Below are positions 57,123-64,000 of a stretch of 64,000 bases of DNA, one piece after another. The DNA is from Paraburkholderia sprentiae WSM5005 (lineage in GTDB: Bacteria > Pseudomonadota > Gammaproteobacteria > Burkholderiales > Burkholderiaceae). The stretch lies in NCBI RefSeq assembly GCF_001865575.2, contig NZ_CP017561.2, forward strand, positions 3,418,001 to 3,482,000, read 5' to 3'. The notes below the pieces were generated by a model. The model worked only from the letters and a program-made list of their open reading frames with translations, was not told the origin of the DNA and made no database searches. The position numbers and the translations under genes were made by a program. How positions within the stretch are numbered: the first letter of the stretch is position 1; every line of letters begins with the position of its first letter.

Positions 57123-58442
57123 TCAGAAGCCGACGTAGGGCGCGGGACCGCCGCTCGCGGTCTGATCGAGGTGGTAGTACACATGGCGGCCGTAAAAGAA
57201 CGGCAGACCGAGGTCGAAGCTGGCGCTGCCGCCGATCTGCCCGGCGAGGTTGTTGAACGCGAAGTTGCTGCCGGTGGCGAACAGCGTCTGCGCACTCAGG
57301 ATGCCGATGCTCGCGTCCGCCGACACTTTGTTCAGCCCCACCAACGTGACCGTGCGAGTCTGTGCCGACGACGGGCAATAGAAGCCCGCGAATTGGCTGC
57401 CGCACAGCGCGAGCGTGCTATCGCCGAAGAAATACGCGTTCGAGCCGGAATCGAGGAACGCCTGGACGGTCGTGCCGTTGAAGGTGCTGTTGTTGAGGTC
57501 GCCAAATGGGTCGGTCGTGAAGACCTGCGACGCGGCAAGCGCGTTGTTCCCCTGTGTGCCGATGCCGAACACCAGCGTGCCGGTCGCCGACGCCTGTCCT
57601 GTGTTCGACACCGGCGCCATTTGCACGATCACGCCGTTGTTGTCGAGCGGAAACTTCGCGACCGGATTCGTCACCTGCTGATCTGTCGTGACTTGAGTGC
57701 GTGCGCACGACGTACCGCCAGGGCAGGCGAAGTAGTTGCTGTAGGTCCCCGCCTTGGTCGGGTCCGCGCACGTCGCGCCGCAATCGTTCAGCGCGGTGCC
57801 GATGCCGAGAATGCCATTGGCGCCGAGATCGCTAGCCGTGTTCTGCGCCGCGCCATTGCCGCAGCCGGGCGTGGGCGCCGTGCTCACGTTGTCGCCGATG
57901 GTCTGGATCGGGATGGCGGTCGTCGTCGTTTCGCTGCCGATCGTCACGGTCGCGGTGCGCACGCTGCCCCACGTGAAGCCGTCCGCGAAGGTTGCGCATT
58001 CGGCTAGTTTGGCACCGCCGTTGCCGGACGTGCTGACCGGCAGCGCGCCGAGCAAGGTCGAATTCAGCGCCGAGCTGACCACGCGCAAGCCGAACGAGCC
58101 GGTGTCGACCTGGATGTTGCCGATCGTCTGGCAGTTAGTGGTCGAGCCTGGCGCACAGATCGTCACGCTGACGGTCGGGATGTTGATGACACCGGAAACG
58201 CCGCGGCCGACCGTGATCGGCACGGTGTTCGACGCGTTGGCGGAGATCGGCTGCTGGGTCGGGCTGGCAGGCAGCGAACCGCCGTTCAGCCCGTTCGACG
58301 AGTTGCTGCCACTGCTGGAGCTGGCGTTGCTATCGCCACTGTCGCCGCCTCCGCCGCAGGCGACGAGCGTCGCCGTGAGCAGCACGGCAAGCGCGGCCTG
58401 CATCCAGCCTTTGATGTTCGCGGTCGTGAGCATGGTTCGCAT
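57123..58442 (-). CDS. DUF3443 lipoprotein, pepsin-like aspartic protease candidate (copy 1)
   Basis: 439 residues from ATG 58442. Lipoprotein signal with L-V-A-C-G (Cys29), then a Ser/Asn/Gly linker to about 70. In the core, D-T-G-S at 113-116 (N-I-Q-V-D-T-G-S-F-G-L-R) and D-S-G-S at 331-334 (A-F-L-D-S-G-S-N-A-Y-F-F) sit about 218 residues apart, as in two-lobed pepsin-like proteases. N-G-I-L-G-I-G at 209-215 and G-T-L-V-F-G-I at 288-294 also recall pepsin motifs. Six or more cysteines (C-A-P-G-S...C, C-G-A-T-C, C-P-G-G-T-S-C) could form disulfides. Paired with a DUF2844 gene 14 bases upstream. No published function is known to me. Confidence 0.85.
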   Translation of the reverse strand: MRTMLTTANIKGWMQAALAVLLTATLVACGGGGDSGDSNASSSSGSNSSNGLNGGSLPASPTQQPISANASNTVPITVGRGVSGVINIPTVSVTICAPGSTTNCQTIGNIQVDTGSFGLRVVSSALNSTLLGALPVSTSGNGGAKLAECATFADGFTWGSVRTATVTIGSETTTTAIPIQTIGDNVSTAPTPGCGNGAAQNTASDLGANGILGIGTALNDCGATCADPTKAGTYSNYFACPGGTSCARTQVTTDQQVTNPVAKFPLDNNGVIVQMAPVSNTGQASATGTLVFGIGTQGNNALAASQVFTTDPFGDLNNSTFNGTTVQAFLDSGSNAYFFGDSTLALCGSQFAGFYCPSSAQTRTVTLVGLNKVSADASIGILSAQTLFATGSNFAFNNLAGQIGGSASFDLGLPFFYGRHVYYHLDQTASGGPAPYVGF

Positions 58443-58456
58443 CGTGGTCCTCGCCG

Positions 58457-59005
58457 TTACTGGATGTCGGAACCGCTGACGCCGGCCGGCAGCTCGGAGG
58501 GCAGCCATGCGACGCCGCTGAACGCGCCCATATGGCCGCCCGAGCGCACCACGAGCCCGCTGTCGTCGACGGCAACCGGTCCGCGCGCATTGCCGCGCGC
58601 GGCGCGAACGGCCTTCACGCCGGCGACGTACTGCGGAAAATAACTGCCGAGCAGATCACTGAGATCGGGCATTTGCGGGCCGTGCCACGAAATGCCGAAT
58701 ACCGCGCCGCTCGCGCTCAGATATTCGCGCACCACGGTGCCGTTGCCGAACGTGGTCTCGCGTACCGTGTAGGAAGCGGATGCGGAGGCTGTGGAAGAGG
58801 CCGCGCTCGCTTGCGACCGCATGACACTTTGCGTCGCGCCGCTGGCGGGCTGCACCACGCGGGACGACACCGAGGCGTCGGACGGCGGCGTAAGCGGCGC
58901 GCTGCCCAGCGCCGCATGGGCGGACTGCGCGGCCGTCAGGGCCAATAACGAACACGGCAACACGAGCGCCGTGACTCTCCCGGCGCGACCAATACGACTC
59001 CACAT
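58457..59005 (-). CDS. DUF2844 exported protein (copy 1)
   Basis: 182 residues from ATG 59005, with GGGAGGAG (59013-59020). Signal peptide ending about residue 33 (S-A-H-A-A-L). A Ser/Ala-rich middle is followed by Y-T-V-R-E-T-T-F-G-N-G-T-V-V-R-E-Y, V-F-G-I-S-W-H-G-P-Q-M-P-D-L-S-D-L-L-G-S-Y-F-P-Q-Y, and a C-terminus ending G-V-S-G-S-D-I-Q. The paralogue at 60742-61215 has the same blocks. Likely periplasmic; function unknown. It always precedes a DUF3443 gene in this window. Confidence 0.85.
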   Translation of the reverse strand: MWSRIGRAGRVTALVLPCSLLALTAAQSAHAALGSAPLTPPSDASVSSRVVQPASGATQSVMRSQASAASSTASASASYTVRETTFGNGTVVREYLSASGAVFGISWHGPQMPDLSDLLGSYFPQYVAGVKAVRAARGNARGPVAVDDSGLVVRSGGHMGAFSGVAWLPSELPAGVSGSDIQ

Positions 59006-59344
59006 AACGATGCTCCTCCCGAGCCGCGGCACGCTTCACCGATTGCGCGAACCGGCCGCTTGTAGGCAAATGATACGGCACCGCCGCGGCCGCGACGCTG
59101 AGGGGTCCGCCTCACCGGGCGACCGCCCGCCGTTGCGCGGCGGGGTGCCGTACCGCTTCGACCTCGTAGTATGCCTGCGGATTCTTTCAGCCGGCGCAAG
59201 GCGCGCGCGCCCGGCTTACCGGCTATTACTAGCAGGAAACGGTACGGAAGAGTGGTATTCGGCGCGCATTGAACGCGTGTTTGGCGCGAATCGCGGAGAA
59301 ACCATCAGCCCGGCACGCTTGCCGGGCCGAATCGAATCGGTCGA
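59006..59344. other. Intergenic leader between the two DUF2844/DUF3443 units
   Basis: Contains a 7-bp stem GCCCGGC (59308-59314) / GCCGGGC (59321-59327), probably the end of the upstream DUF3443 transcript, and further GC-rich inverted repeats near 59110-59150. CCTCACCGGGC near 59111 recurs upstream of the other DUF2844 gene (near 61434). No gene found. Confidence 0.5.
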
Positions 59345-60727
59345 TCAGAAGCCCACATACGGCGACTGGCCGCCGCTGGCGGTGTTGTCGATGCCGTAGT
59401 ACACGGCACGGCCGTAGAAGAACGGCAAACCGAGATTGAAGCTGCCGCCACCCGGCGCGGCGAGATCGTTGAACGCGTAGGCGGTGCTGTTGCCGAACAG
59501 CGTCGTCGCGCTCACGACGTCGATGCTCGCGCTCGCCGATACCTTGTCGATTCCGACCAGCGTGAGCGAGCGGGTCTGCGCGGTGGGCGGACAATAGTAG
59601 CCGCCACACTGGGCGAGCGAGCTATCGCTGAACAGGTAGGCGGTCGTTCCCGAATCGATGAGCGCCGGCACCGTCCTGCCGTTGAACACACTGTTGTTCA
59701 GGTTGCCGTACGGGTCGGTCTTGAAGACGTGCGATGCGGCGAGCGGGTTGTCCGACTGCGTGCCGATCCCGAACACCAGTGTGCCGGTCGCCGTGGCAGC
59801 GCCGGTGTTTGCCACCGGTGCCATCCGGACGATCACACCGTTGTTGTCCACCGGGAAGTGCGCGACCGGATTGGCCACTTGCTGCGCGAGCGGCGCCGCC
59901 GTGCGGGTGCAGGACGTCCCGCCCGGGCACGCGAAGTAGTTGCTGTAGTTCGCGGCGGTGGCGGCGTTCGCGCAGGTTGCGCCGCAATCGACAGGCGCGG
60001 TGCCGACGCCGAGAATGCCGTTCTCGTGAAGCGTGGCGACCGTGTTTTGCGGCGAGCCGCCATCATTGCTGCAGCCAGGCCCGGGCACCGTGCTCGCGCT
60101 CTTGTCGCCGATGATCTGCATCGGGATGCTGGTCGTGGTCATCTCGCCGCCGACCGTGATGGTGGCGGTGCGCACCGTGCCCCACGTGTAGCTGTCAGCG
60201 CCGAACTCCGCGCACTCGGCAAGCTGCGCGCCGCTGCTGCCTATCGTGCTGACCGGCAGCGCCTTCAGCAACGACGGGTTCAGCACCGAACTGACCACCC
60301 GCAATCCAAACGAGCCGGTATCGAGCAGGATGTTGTCGATGGTCTGGCAGTGGGCGGCGGAGCCGGGCGCGCAAATCGTCACGCTGATCATCGGCGTGTT
60401 GATGGCGCCGCTCACCCCATGGCTGACCGTGATCGGCACCGTGTTCACGGCAGTCGTAACCGTTGGCGGCTGGCTCGGGCTGGTGGGCGGCGAACCGTTG
60501 TTCAGCGCGCTCGGCGAATTGCCGCTCGCGCTTGAACCAGGACTGGCGAGCGGCGGCGAACCGCTGTTCTGCGCGCCCGGCGAGTTGCGGCTGGCGTTGG
60601 AACTGGCGGCGGAGGGGCCGGAATCGCCTCCTCCTCCGCCGCAGGCGGCGAGCGTCGCCACGAGCATCGTGGCCAAAGCGCTCCGCATCCAACCGATGAC
60701 CGTCGCAGGCTTGTGCAGGTTTCGCAT
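59345..60727 (-). CDS. DUF3443 lipoprotein, pepsin-like aspartic protease candidate (copy 2)
   Basis: 460 residues from ATG 60727. Lipobox T-L-A-A-C-G (Cys29) and a longer linker containing two S-P-x-A-x-N-x-G-S-P-P repeats (about 49-80). D-T-G-S at 136-139 (L-L-D-T-G-S-F-G-L-R) and D-S-G-T at 358-361 (A-L-I-D-S-G-T-T-A-Y-L-F), the second being the exact pepsin-type form. E-N-G-I-L-G-V-G at 235-242 and G-T-L-V-F-G-I-G are present. Same cysteine pattern as copy 1. Follows its DUF2844 partner by 14 bases. The unit duplicates that at 57123-59005. Confidence 0.86.
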   Translation of the reverse strand: MRNLHKPATVIGWMRSALATMLVATLAACGGGGGDSGPSAASSNASRNSPGAQNSGSPPLASPGSSASGNSPSALNNGSPPTSPSQPPTVTTAVNTVPITVSHGVSGAINTPMISVTICAPGSAAHCQTIDNILLDTGSFGLRVVSSVLNPSLLKALPVSTIGSSGAQLAECAEFGADSYTWGTVRTATITVGGEMTTTSIPMQIIGDKSASTVPGPGCSNDGGSPQNTVATLHENGILGVGTAPVDCGATCANAATAANYSNYFACPGGTSCTRTAAPLAQQVANPVAHFPVDNNGVIVRMAPVANTGAATATGTLVFGIGTQSDNPLAASHVFKTDPYGNLNNSVFNGRTVPALIDSGTTAYLFSDSSLAQCGGYYCPPTAQTRSLTLVGIDKVSASASIDVVSATTLFGNSTAYAFNDLAAPGGGSFNLGLPFFYGRAVYYGIDNTASGGQSPYVGF

Positions 60728-60741
60728 CGTCGTCCTCGCCG

Positions 60742-61215
60742 TCATTCGATGTCGGAACCGCTGACGCCCACGGGTAGCGCGGGTGTCAGCCACACCTGAC
60801 CGCTAAGCGCGCCCATATGGCCGCCCGAGCGCGCGACCAGACCGTTCCGCTCGACAGCGACAGGACCGCGTCCGCCGCCGCGCGCCGCCTTGGCGGCCTG
60901 CGCGCCGGCAATGTACTGCGGGAAATAGCTGCCGAGCAGATCGCTCAGATCGGGCATTCGCGGACCATGCCACGCGACGCCGAAGACCGCGCCTCGGGCA
61001 TCGAGATATTCGCGGATCACGGTACCGTTGGCGAGCGCGGTCTCACGCACGGTGTAGGACGAAGTAGCGCGGGAAGCGATGCGGGAAGAAACCGACGCAT
61101 CGAGGGGCGGCGTTATCGGTGCGCCGCCGAGTTCCGCATAAGCGGACCGAGCGGCCAATAAGGCCAATGAAACCAGCGCCGTAACTTTCCCGGCGCGACG
61201 GACACGACTCCACAT
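60742..61215 (-). CDS. DUF2844 exported protein (copy 2)
   Basis: 157 residues from ATG 61215 with a GAGAGGAG site. Signal peptide ending about residue 29 (S-A-Y-A-E-L-G). Shares with copy 1 the blocks Y-T-V-R-E-T, R-E-Y-L, A-V-F-G-V-A-W-H-G-P-R-M-P-D-L-S-D-L-L-G-S-Y-F-P-Q-Y, A-R-S-G-G-H-M-G-A and G-V-S-G-S-D-I-E, but lacks its Ser/Ala-rich insert. Function unknown. Confidence 0.85.
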   Translation of the reverse strand: MWSRVRRAGKVTALVSLALLAARSAYAELGGAPITPPLDASVSSRIASRATSSYTVRETALANGTVIREYLDARGAVFGVAWHGPRMPDLSDLLGSYFPQYIAGAQAAKAARGGGRGPVAVERNGLVARSGGHMGALSGQVWLTPALPVGVSGSDIE

Positions 61216-61477
61216 GACGAGGCTCCTCTCCGACTGCGGCCGCGGTCCACGCATCGCGCAAACCCGCTGCCGACTGGCAGACGATCGCCGCATCAACGGG
61301 AAAGGCGCGCGATTTTCGTGCCCCTCGCCCTGCGGCGCGTCCTGGAAATAGGCATTAGAGCTAAAGCCGCGCAGATTTCTGTGACGTTTTGTCAACCAGA
61401 GAGATATCCCGCCGTTGCCTCGCGGGGAGCCCCCTCACCGGGCAAGCACCCGGTGTCGTTTCGGCCGGAGAAAGCCG

Positions 61478-61493
61478 GGCCGCTTTCGCGGCC
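61478..61493 (-). terminator. Hairpin after cheZ
   Basis: GGCCGC (61478-61483) / GCGGCC (61488-61493) with a TTTC loop, 20 bases beyond the cheZ stop; followed on the minus strand by CGGCTTTCTCC. A weak terminator. The remaining bases to 61216 include a TTGACA near 61392 without a well-spaced -10. Confidence 0.5.
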
Positions 61494-61513
61494 TGTAGCA
61501 TGCCTGGTCCGCC

Positions 61514-62224
61514 TCAGAAGCCGAGGCTTGCAAGCAGGTCATCGACCTGCGATTGATCCTGCACCACGTCCGTCTTGCCTTCCGGATTGATCTGCGGGCC
61601 GTTGAGCAGATGCTCCGGGCTGCCCGTCGACGACACCTCGGCCGCGAGCGCCGCTGCGTTCGCCGCGAACTGTTCGCGCCGTTCGAGCGCGATGTTCTCG
61701 ACCAGCACGCCGAGCAATTGCTGCTCGATCAGATAGACGACGTCGGTGATCTTCTTGATCACCTGGCCGGTCAGGTCCTGGAAGTCCTGCGCGAGCATGA
61801 TCTCCATCAGCTGCGAGTTGGTCGCGCCGGTCGCCTCGGGCACGCCGCGCAGAAAGCTGCGGGTGTCGTTCATCAGCGCGCGCACTTCCTCGCGCTCGAT
61901 CGGCGCCGCGTACCACTGTTCCCAGCGCGCGTCGAGCGTGCCCGCGTCTTTCTGCAACTGCTCCTGGATCGGCTTCGCGACGTCGATCGCCGACAGCACG
62001 CGCTCGGCGGCCTGCTCGGTCATGTTGGCGATGTACTTCAGGCGATCGCGTGCATCGGGCACGGCTTCGGCCGCCCGCTCGACATGCTTGTCGAGCCCGA
62101 GCTCGCGCATCGAATCGCGCAGCGTGCGCGTCAGTTGTCCGATGCGCGCGAGGATGCGGTCCGACGTGAAGTCGCCGCTGTCGTGGCCCGTTTCGGCGCC
62201 AGGCGTTTGGGTCGGCGGCGTCAC
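61514..62224 (-). CDS. cheZ: CheY-P phosphatase CheZ
   Basis: 236 residues. Long helical hairpin with the signature L-A-Q-D-F-Q-D-L-T-G-Q-V-I-K-K-I carrying the catalytic Gln, and the C-terminal CheY-binding peptide D-Q-S-Q-V-D-D-L-L-A-S-L-G-F. Dephosphorylates CheY-P to reset the motor signal. One base after the cheY stop, so co-translated. Confidence 0.96.
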   Translation of the reverse strand: MTPPTQTPGAETGHDSGDFTSDRILARIGQLTRTLRDSMRELGLDKHVERAAEAVPDARDRLKYIANMTEQAAERVLSAIDVAKPIQEQLQKDAGTLDARWEQWYAAPIEREEVRALMNDTRSFLRGVPEATGATNSQLMEIMLAQDFQDLTGQVIKKITDVVYLIEQQLLGVLVENIALERREQFAANAAALAAEVSSTGSPEHLLNGPQINPEGKTDVVQDQSQVDDLLASLGF

Positions 62225-62225
62225 A

Positions 62226-62621
62226 TCAGCTCCCGGCTTTCGCCATCTTCTCGAGGATCTTGTTGAGCTTCTCGTCGAGCGTCGCGGCCGTGAACGGCTT
62301 GACGACGTAACCGCTCGCGCCGGCCTGCGCCGCCGCGATGATGTTTTCCTTCTTCGACTCGGCCGTCACCATCAGCACCGGCAAGTGCGTCAGGTTCGCG
62401 TCGGCGCGGATTTCCTTCAGCATCGCGAGACCATCGAGGTTCGGCATGTTCCAGTCCGAGATCACGAACTCGTAGCTGCCGCTGCGCAGACGCGCGAGAC
62501 CGGCCGCGCCGTCTTCCGCTTCGTCGACGTTCGCGTAGCCCAGTTCCTTCAGCAGGTTGCGGACGATCCGGCGCATCGTCGGAAAATCGTCAACCACCAG
62601 AATCTTCATTCCCTTATCCAT
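62226..62621 (-). CDS. cheY: Chemotaxis response regulator CheY
   Basis: 131 residues. Acidic pair D11-D12, phosphorylation site Asp56 in F-V-I-S-D-W-N-M-P, Thr in V-T-A-E-S-K-K, and Lys in Y-V-V-K-P-F-T. Phosphorylated by CheA and bound by the FliM N-terminus. An in-frame ATG four codons in (M-K-I-L-V-V) is an alternative start. Lies 61 bases after cheB. Confidence 0.97.
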   Translation of the reverse strand: MDKGMKILVVDDFPTMRRIVRNLLKELGYANVDEAEDGAAGLARLRSGSYEFVISDWNMPNLDGLAMLKEIRADANLTHLPVLMVTAESKKENIIAAAQAGASGYVVKPFTAATLDEKLNKILEKMAKAGS

Positions 62622-62682
62622 TTCTTTCCCTTTGCTTGATCCATGTAGCGGCGTTCGACCGCCTCACTCCGTCCGGCACGCA

Positions 62683-63780
62683 TCATACCCGTTGAACGCG
62701 GTCACCCATCGACGTCAAACGCGCCATCACGCGCCGGCTCATGTCCGGCAGCGCGGCGATTTCGTCGGCCGCGCCGAGCGCGATCGCCTCACGCGGCATG
62801 CCGAACACGATGCAACTCGCTTCGTCCTGCGCCAGCGTGTATGCACCGGCCTTTTTCATCTCCAGCAGACCGGCCGCACCGTCGCGCCCCATGCCGGTCA
62901 GAATCACGCCGATCGCGTTCTTGCCCGCATGCTGCGCGGCCGAACGGAACAGCACATCGACCGACGGACGATGCCGGTTCACCGGCGGGTCGTCGGACAG
63001 ATGCGCAATGTAGTTGGCGCCGCTCCTCGCGAGCAACAGATGCGCGTGGCCCGGCGCGATATACGCGTGGCCCGGCAGCACACGCTCGCCGTGCTCTGCT
63101 TCTTTAACGGTAATCCGGCACAAACCATTGAGGCGTTGCGCGAAAGATTTCGTAAAACCCGGCGGCATGTGCTGCGCGATCAGCACCGCGGGCGCATCGG
63201 GCGGCAGCGGCACCAGCACTTCGCGGATCGCTTCGGTGCCGCCCGTCGATGCGCCGACGATGATCAGCTTCTCGGTACTCAGCAGCGGGTTGTTGAAAAG
63301 CGGCGCGGCGCCGAGCGGCGCATGCGCGGCCTGGGTGGCCGCATGCTGCGCGGGCGCCGCCTGGCGCACGCGCGCGCGGGCTGCCGCGCGAACCTTGTCG
63401 GCGAGCTTTTCCGCGTAGTCGAGCATGCCGTCGCGAATGCCGACCTTCGGCTTGGTCACGAAGTCGACCGCGCCGAGTTCGAGTGCGCGCAGCGTGATCT
63501 CGTTGCCGCGCTCGGTCAGCGACGACACCATCACGACCGGCATCGGCCGCAGGCGCATCAGCTTCTCGAGAAAGTCGAGGCCGTCCATGCGCGGCATTTC
63601 GACATCGAGCGTCAACACATCCGGGTTGTGCTGCTTGATGAGCTCGCGCGCGACGAGCGGGTCGGGCGCCGTCGCCACCACCGTCATGTCCGGCTGGCCA
63701 TTGATGATCTCGGTCATCAGGCTGCGGATCAGCGCCGAATCGTCGACACACAATACCTTGATCTTTTGCACAGCGCTCAC
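62683..63780 (-). CDS. cheB: Chemotaxis protein-glutamate methylesterase/deamidase CheB
   Basis: 365 residues. Receiver domain with phospho-acceptor Asp59 ([12 protein letters not shown]), an Ala-rich linker about 130-165, then the methylesterase domain with Ser178 (G-A-S-T-G-G), His204 (I-A-Q-H-M-P-P) and Asp300 (G-M-G-R-D-G-A-A-G). Removes methyl groups from receptors during adaptation. The start overlaps the cheD stop by four bases. Confidence 0.96.
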   Translation of the reverse strand: MSAVQKIKVLCVDDSALIRSLMTEIINGQPDMTVVATAPDPLVARELIKQHNPDVLTLDVEMPRMDGLDFLEKLMRLRPMPVVMVSSLTERGNEITLRALELGAVDFVTKPKVGIRDGMLDYAEKLADKVRAAARARVRQAAPAQHAATQAAHAPLGAAPLFNNPLLSTEKLIIVGASTGGTEAIREVLVPLPPDAPAVLIAQHMPPGFTKSFAQRLNGLCRITVKEAEHGERVLPGHAYIAPGHAHLLLARSGANYIAHLSDDPPVNRHRPSVDVLFRSAAQHAGKNAIGVILTGMGRDGAAGLLEMKKAGAYTLAQDEASCIVFGMPREAIALGAADEIAALPDMSRRVMARLTSMGDRVQRV

Positions 63781-64000
63781 GCCTCCTCTGTGGTTCTGGC
63801 GTTGTTGGAATGAGTCGGGCGCGGGCTTGCGCCGAACAGTTCGATCCTCGGCCGCGCGGCGGCCGGCTTCGCGAACAGCTCGACCCGCTTGCGCGCCGCG
63901 GCGAGCCGCTCGGCGCGCGCTTCGGCGCTTTGCTGCACGAGCGCCTGCTCGCGCTCGGCGACGCCCGCTTCCTGTTGCAAGCGCAATTTCTTCACCATCA
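63777..64000 (-). CDS. cheD: Chemotaxis receptor deamidase CheD, 3' end only
   Basis: The reading frame is open to the window edge, and only the last ~74 residues are seen. The visible part is the variable, Arg/Ala-rich C-terminal region (V-E-L-F-A-K-P...I-E-L-F-G-A-S), as in beta-proteobacterial CheD. The identification rests mostly on its place directly upstream of cheB with an ATGA-type overlap. The catalytic Cys/His region lies outside. Confidence 0.7.
   Translation of the reverse strand, partial: MVKKLRLQQEAGVAEREQALVQQSAEARAERLAAARKRVELFAKPAAARPRIELFGASPRPTHSNNARTTEEA

Overview
The window is high-GC DNA, dense in genes and organised like a Burkholderiaceae chromosome. A Paraburkholderia or close relative is the best guess. 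This rests on an ahcY-metF operon under an SAH riboswitch, the layout of the flagellar clusters, HicAB, DUF2844/DUF3443 lipoprotein genes and long dispersed inverted repeats. That assignment is inference; no rRNA or tRNA gene was seen to anchor it.

Layout. 1-0.8 kb: the 3' part of pxpA (5-oxoprolinase subunit A). 0.8-1.4 kb: a small AT-richer islet with a 102-residue protein joining the start of a T6SS Hcp protein to the end of a Tlde1-like (DUF2778) L,D-transpeptidase toxin, overlapping a small membrane protein (candidate immunity). 1.6-10.4 kb: a dipeptide/oligopeptide ABC transporter operon on the minus strand (two tandem dppA-type binding proteins, then dppB, C, D, F) ending in a coupled TraB/GumN gene. 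10.6-13.6 kb: ahcY, a phage-holin-like membrane protein gene and metF on the minus strand behind an SAH riboswitch. 14.0-17.2 kb: an AidB-like acyl-CoA dehydrogenase and a coniferyl-aldehyde-dehydrogenase-like gene.

17.8-56.9 kb is almost entirely flagellar. Minus: fliS-fliT-fliK2-fhlB and fliE. Plus: fliF-G-H-I-J-K and fliL-M-N-O-P-Q-R. Minus: flgL/flgK, a PilZ brake gene (ycgR) and flgB-C-D-E-F-G-H-I-J. Plus: flgA and flgM-flgN. Minus: flhB-flhA and flhF-flhG-fliA. A hicAB toxin-antitoxin pair sits between flgN and fliA. Four good FliA (sigma-28) promoters can be read, ahead of fliS, flgK/flgL, ycgR and flgM. Two ~540-bp copies of a long inverted repeat lie in opposite orientation at 17.3-17.8 and 28.5-29.0 kb, on either side of fhlB...fliK.

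57.1-61.2 kb carries a tandem duplication of a two-gene unit: a DUF2844 exported protein followed by a DUF3443 lipoprotein. Both DUF3443 proteins carry two pepsin-type active-site motifs (D-T-G-S and D-S-G-S/T) and a GILG(I/V)G motif between them. I think they are unrecognised pepsin-like aspartic proteases. 61.5 kb to the end: cheZ, cheY, cheB and the 3' end of cheD, all minus.

Together the window covers most of the flagellar export gate, C-ring, rod, hook and filament-junction genes, the FlhF/FlhG/FliA regulators, the FlgM checkpoint and the chemotaxis output genes. The most unusual points are the Hcp-Tlde1 mini-effector, the pepsin-like DUF3443 pair, the inverted repeats bracketing fliS...fliK, an FlhG lacking both Walker-A lysines, and a variable module shared by FlgE, FlgK and FlgL.
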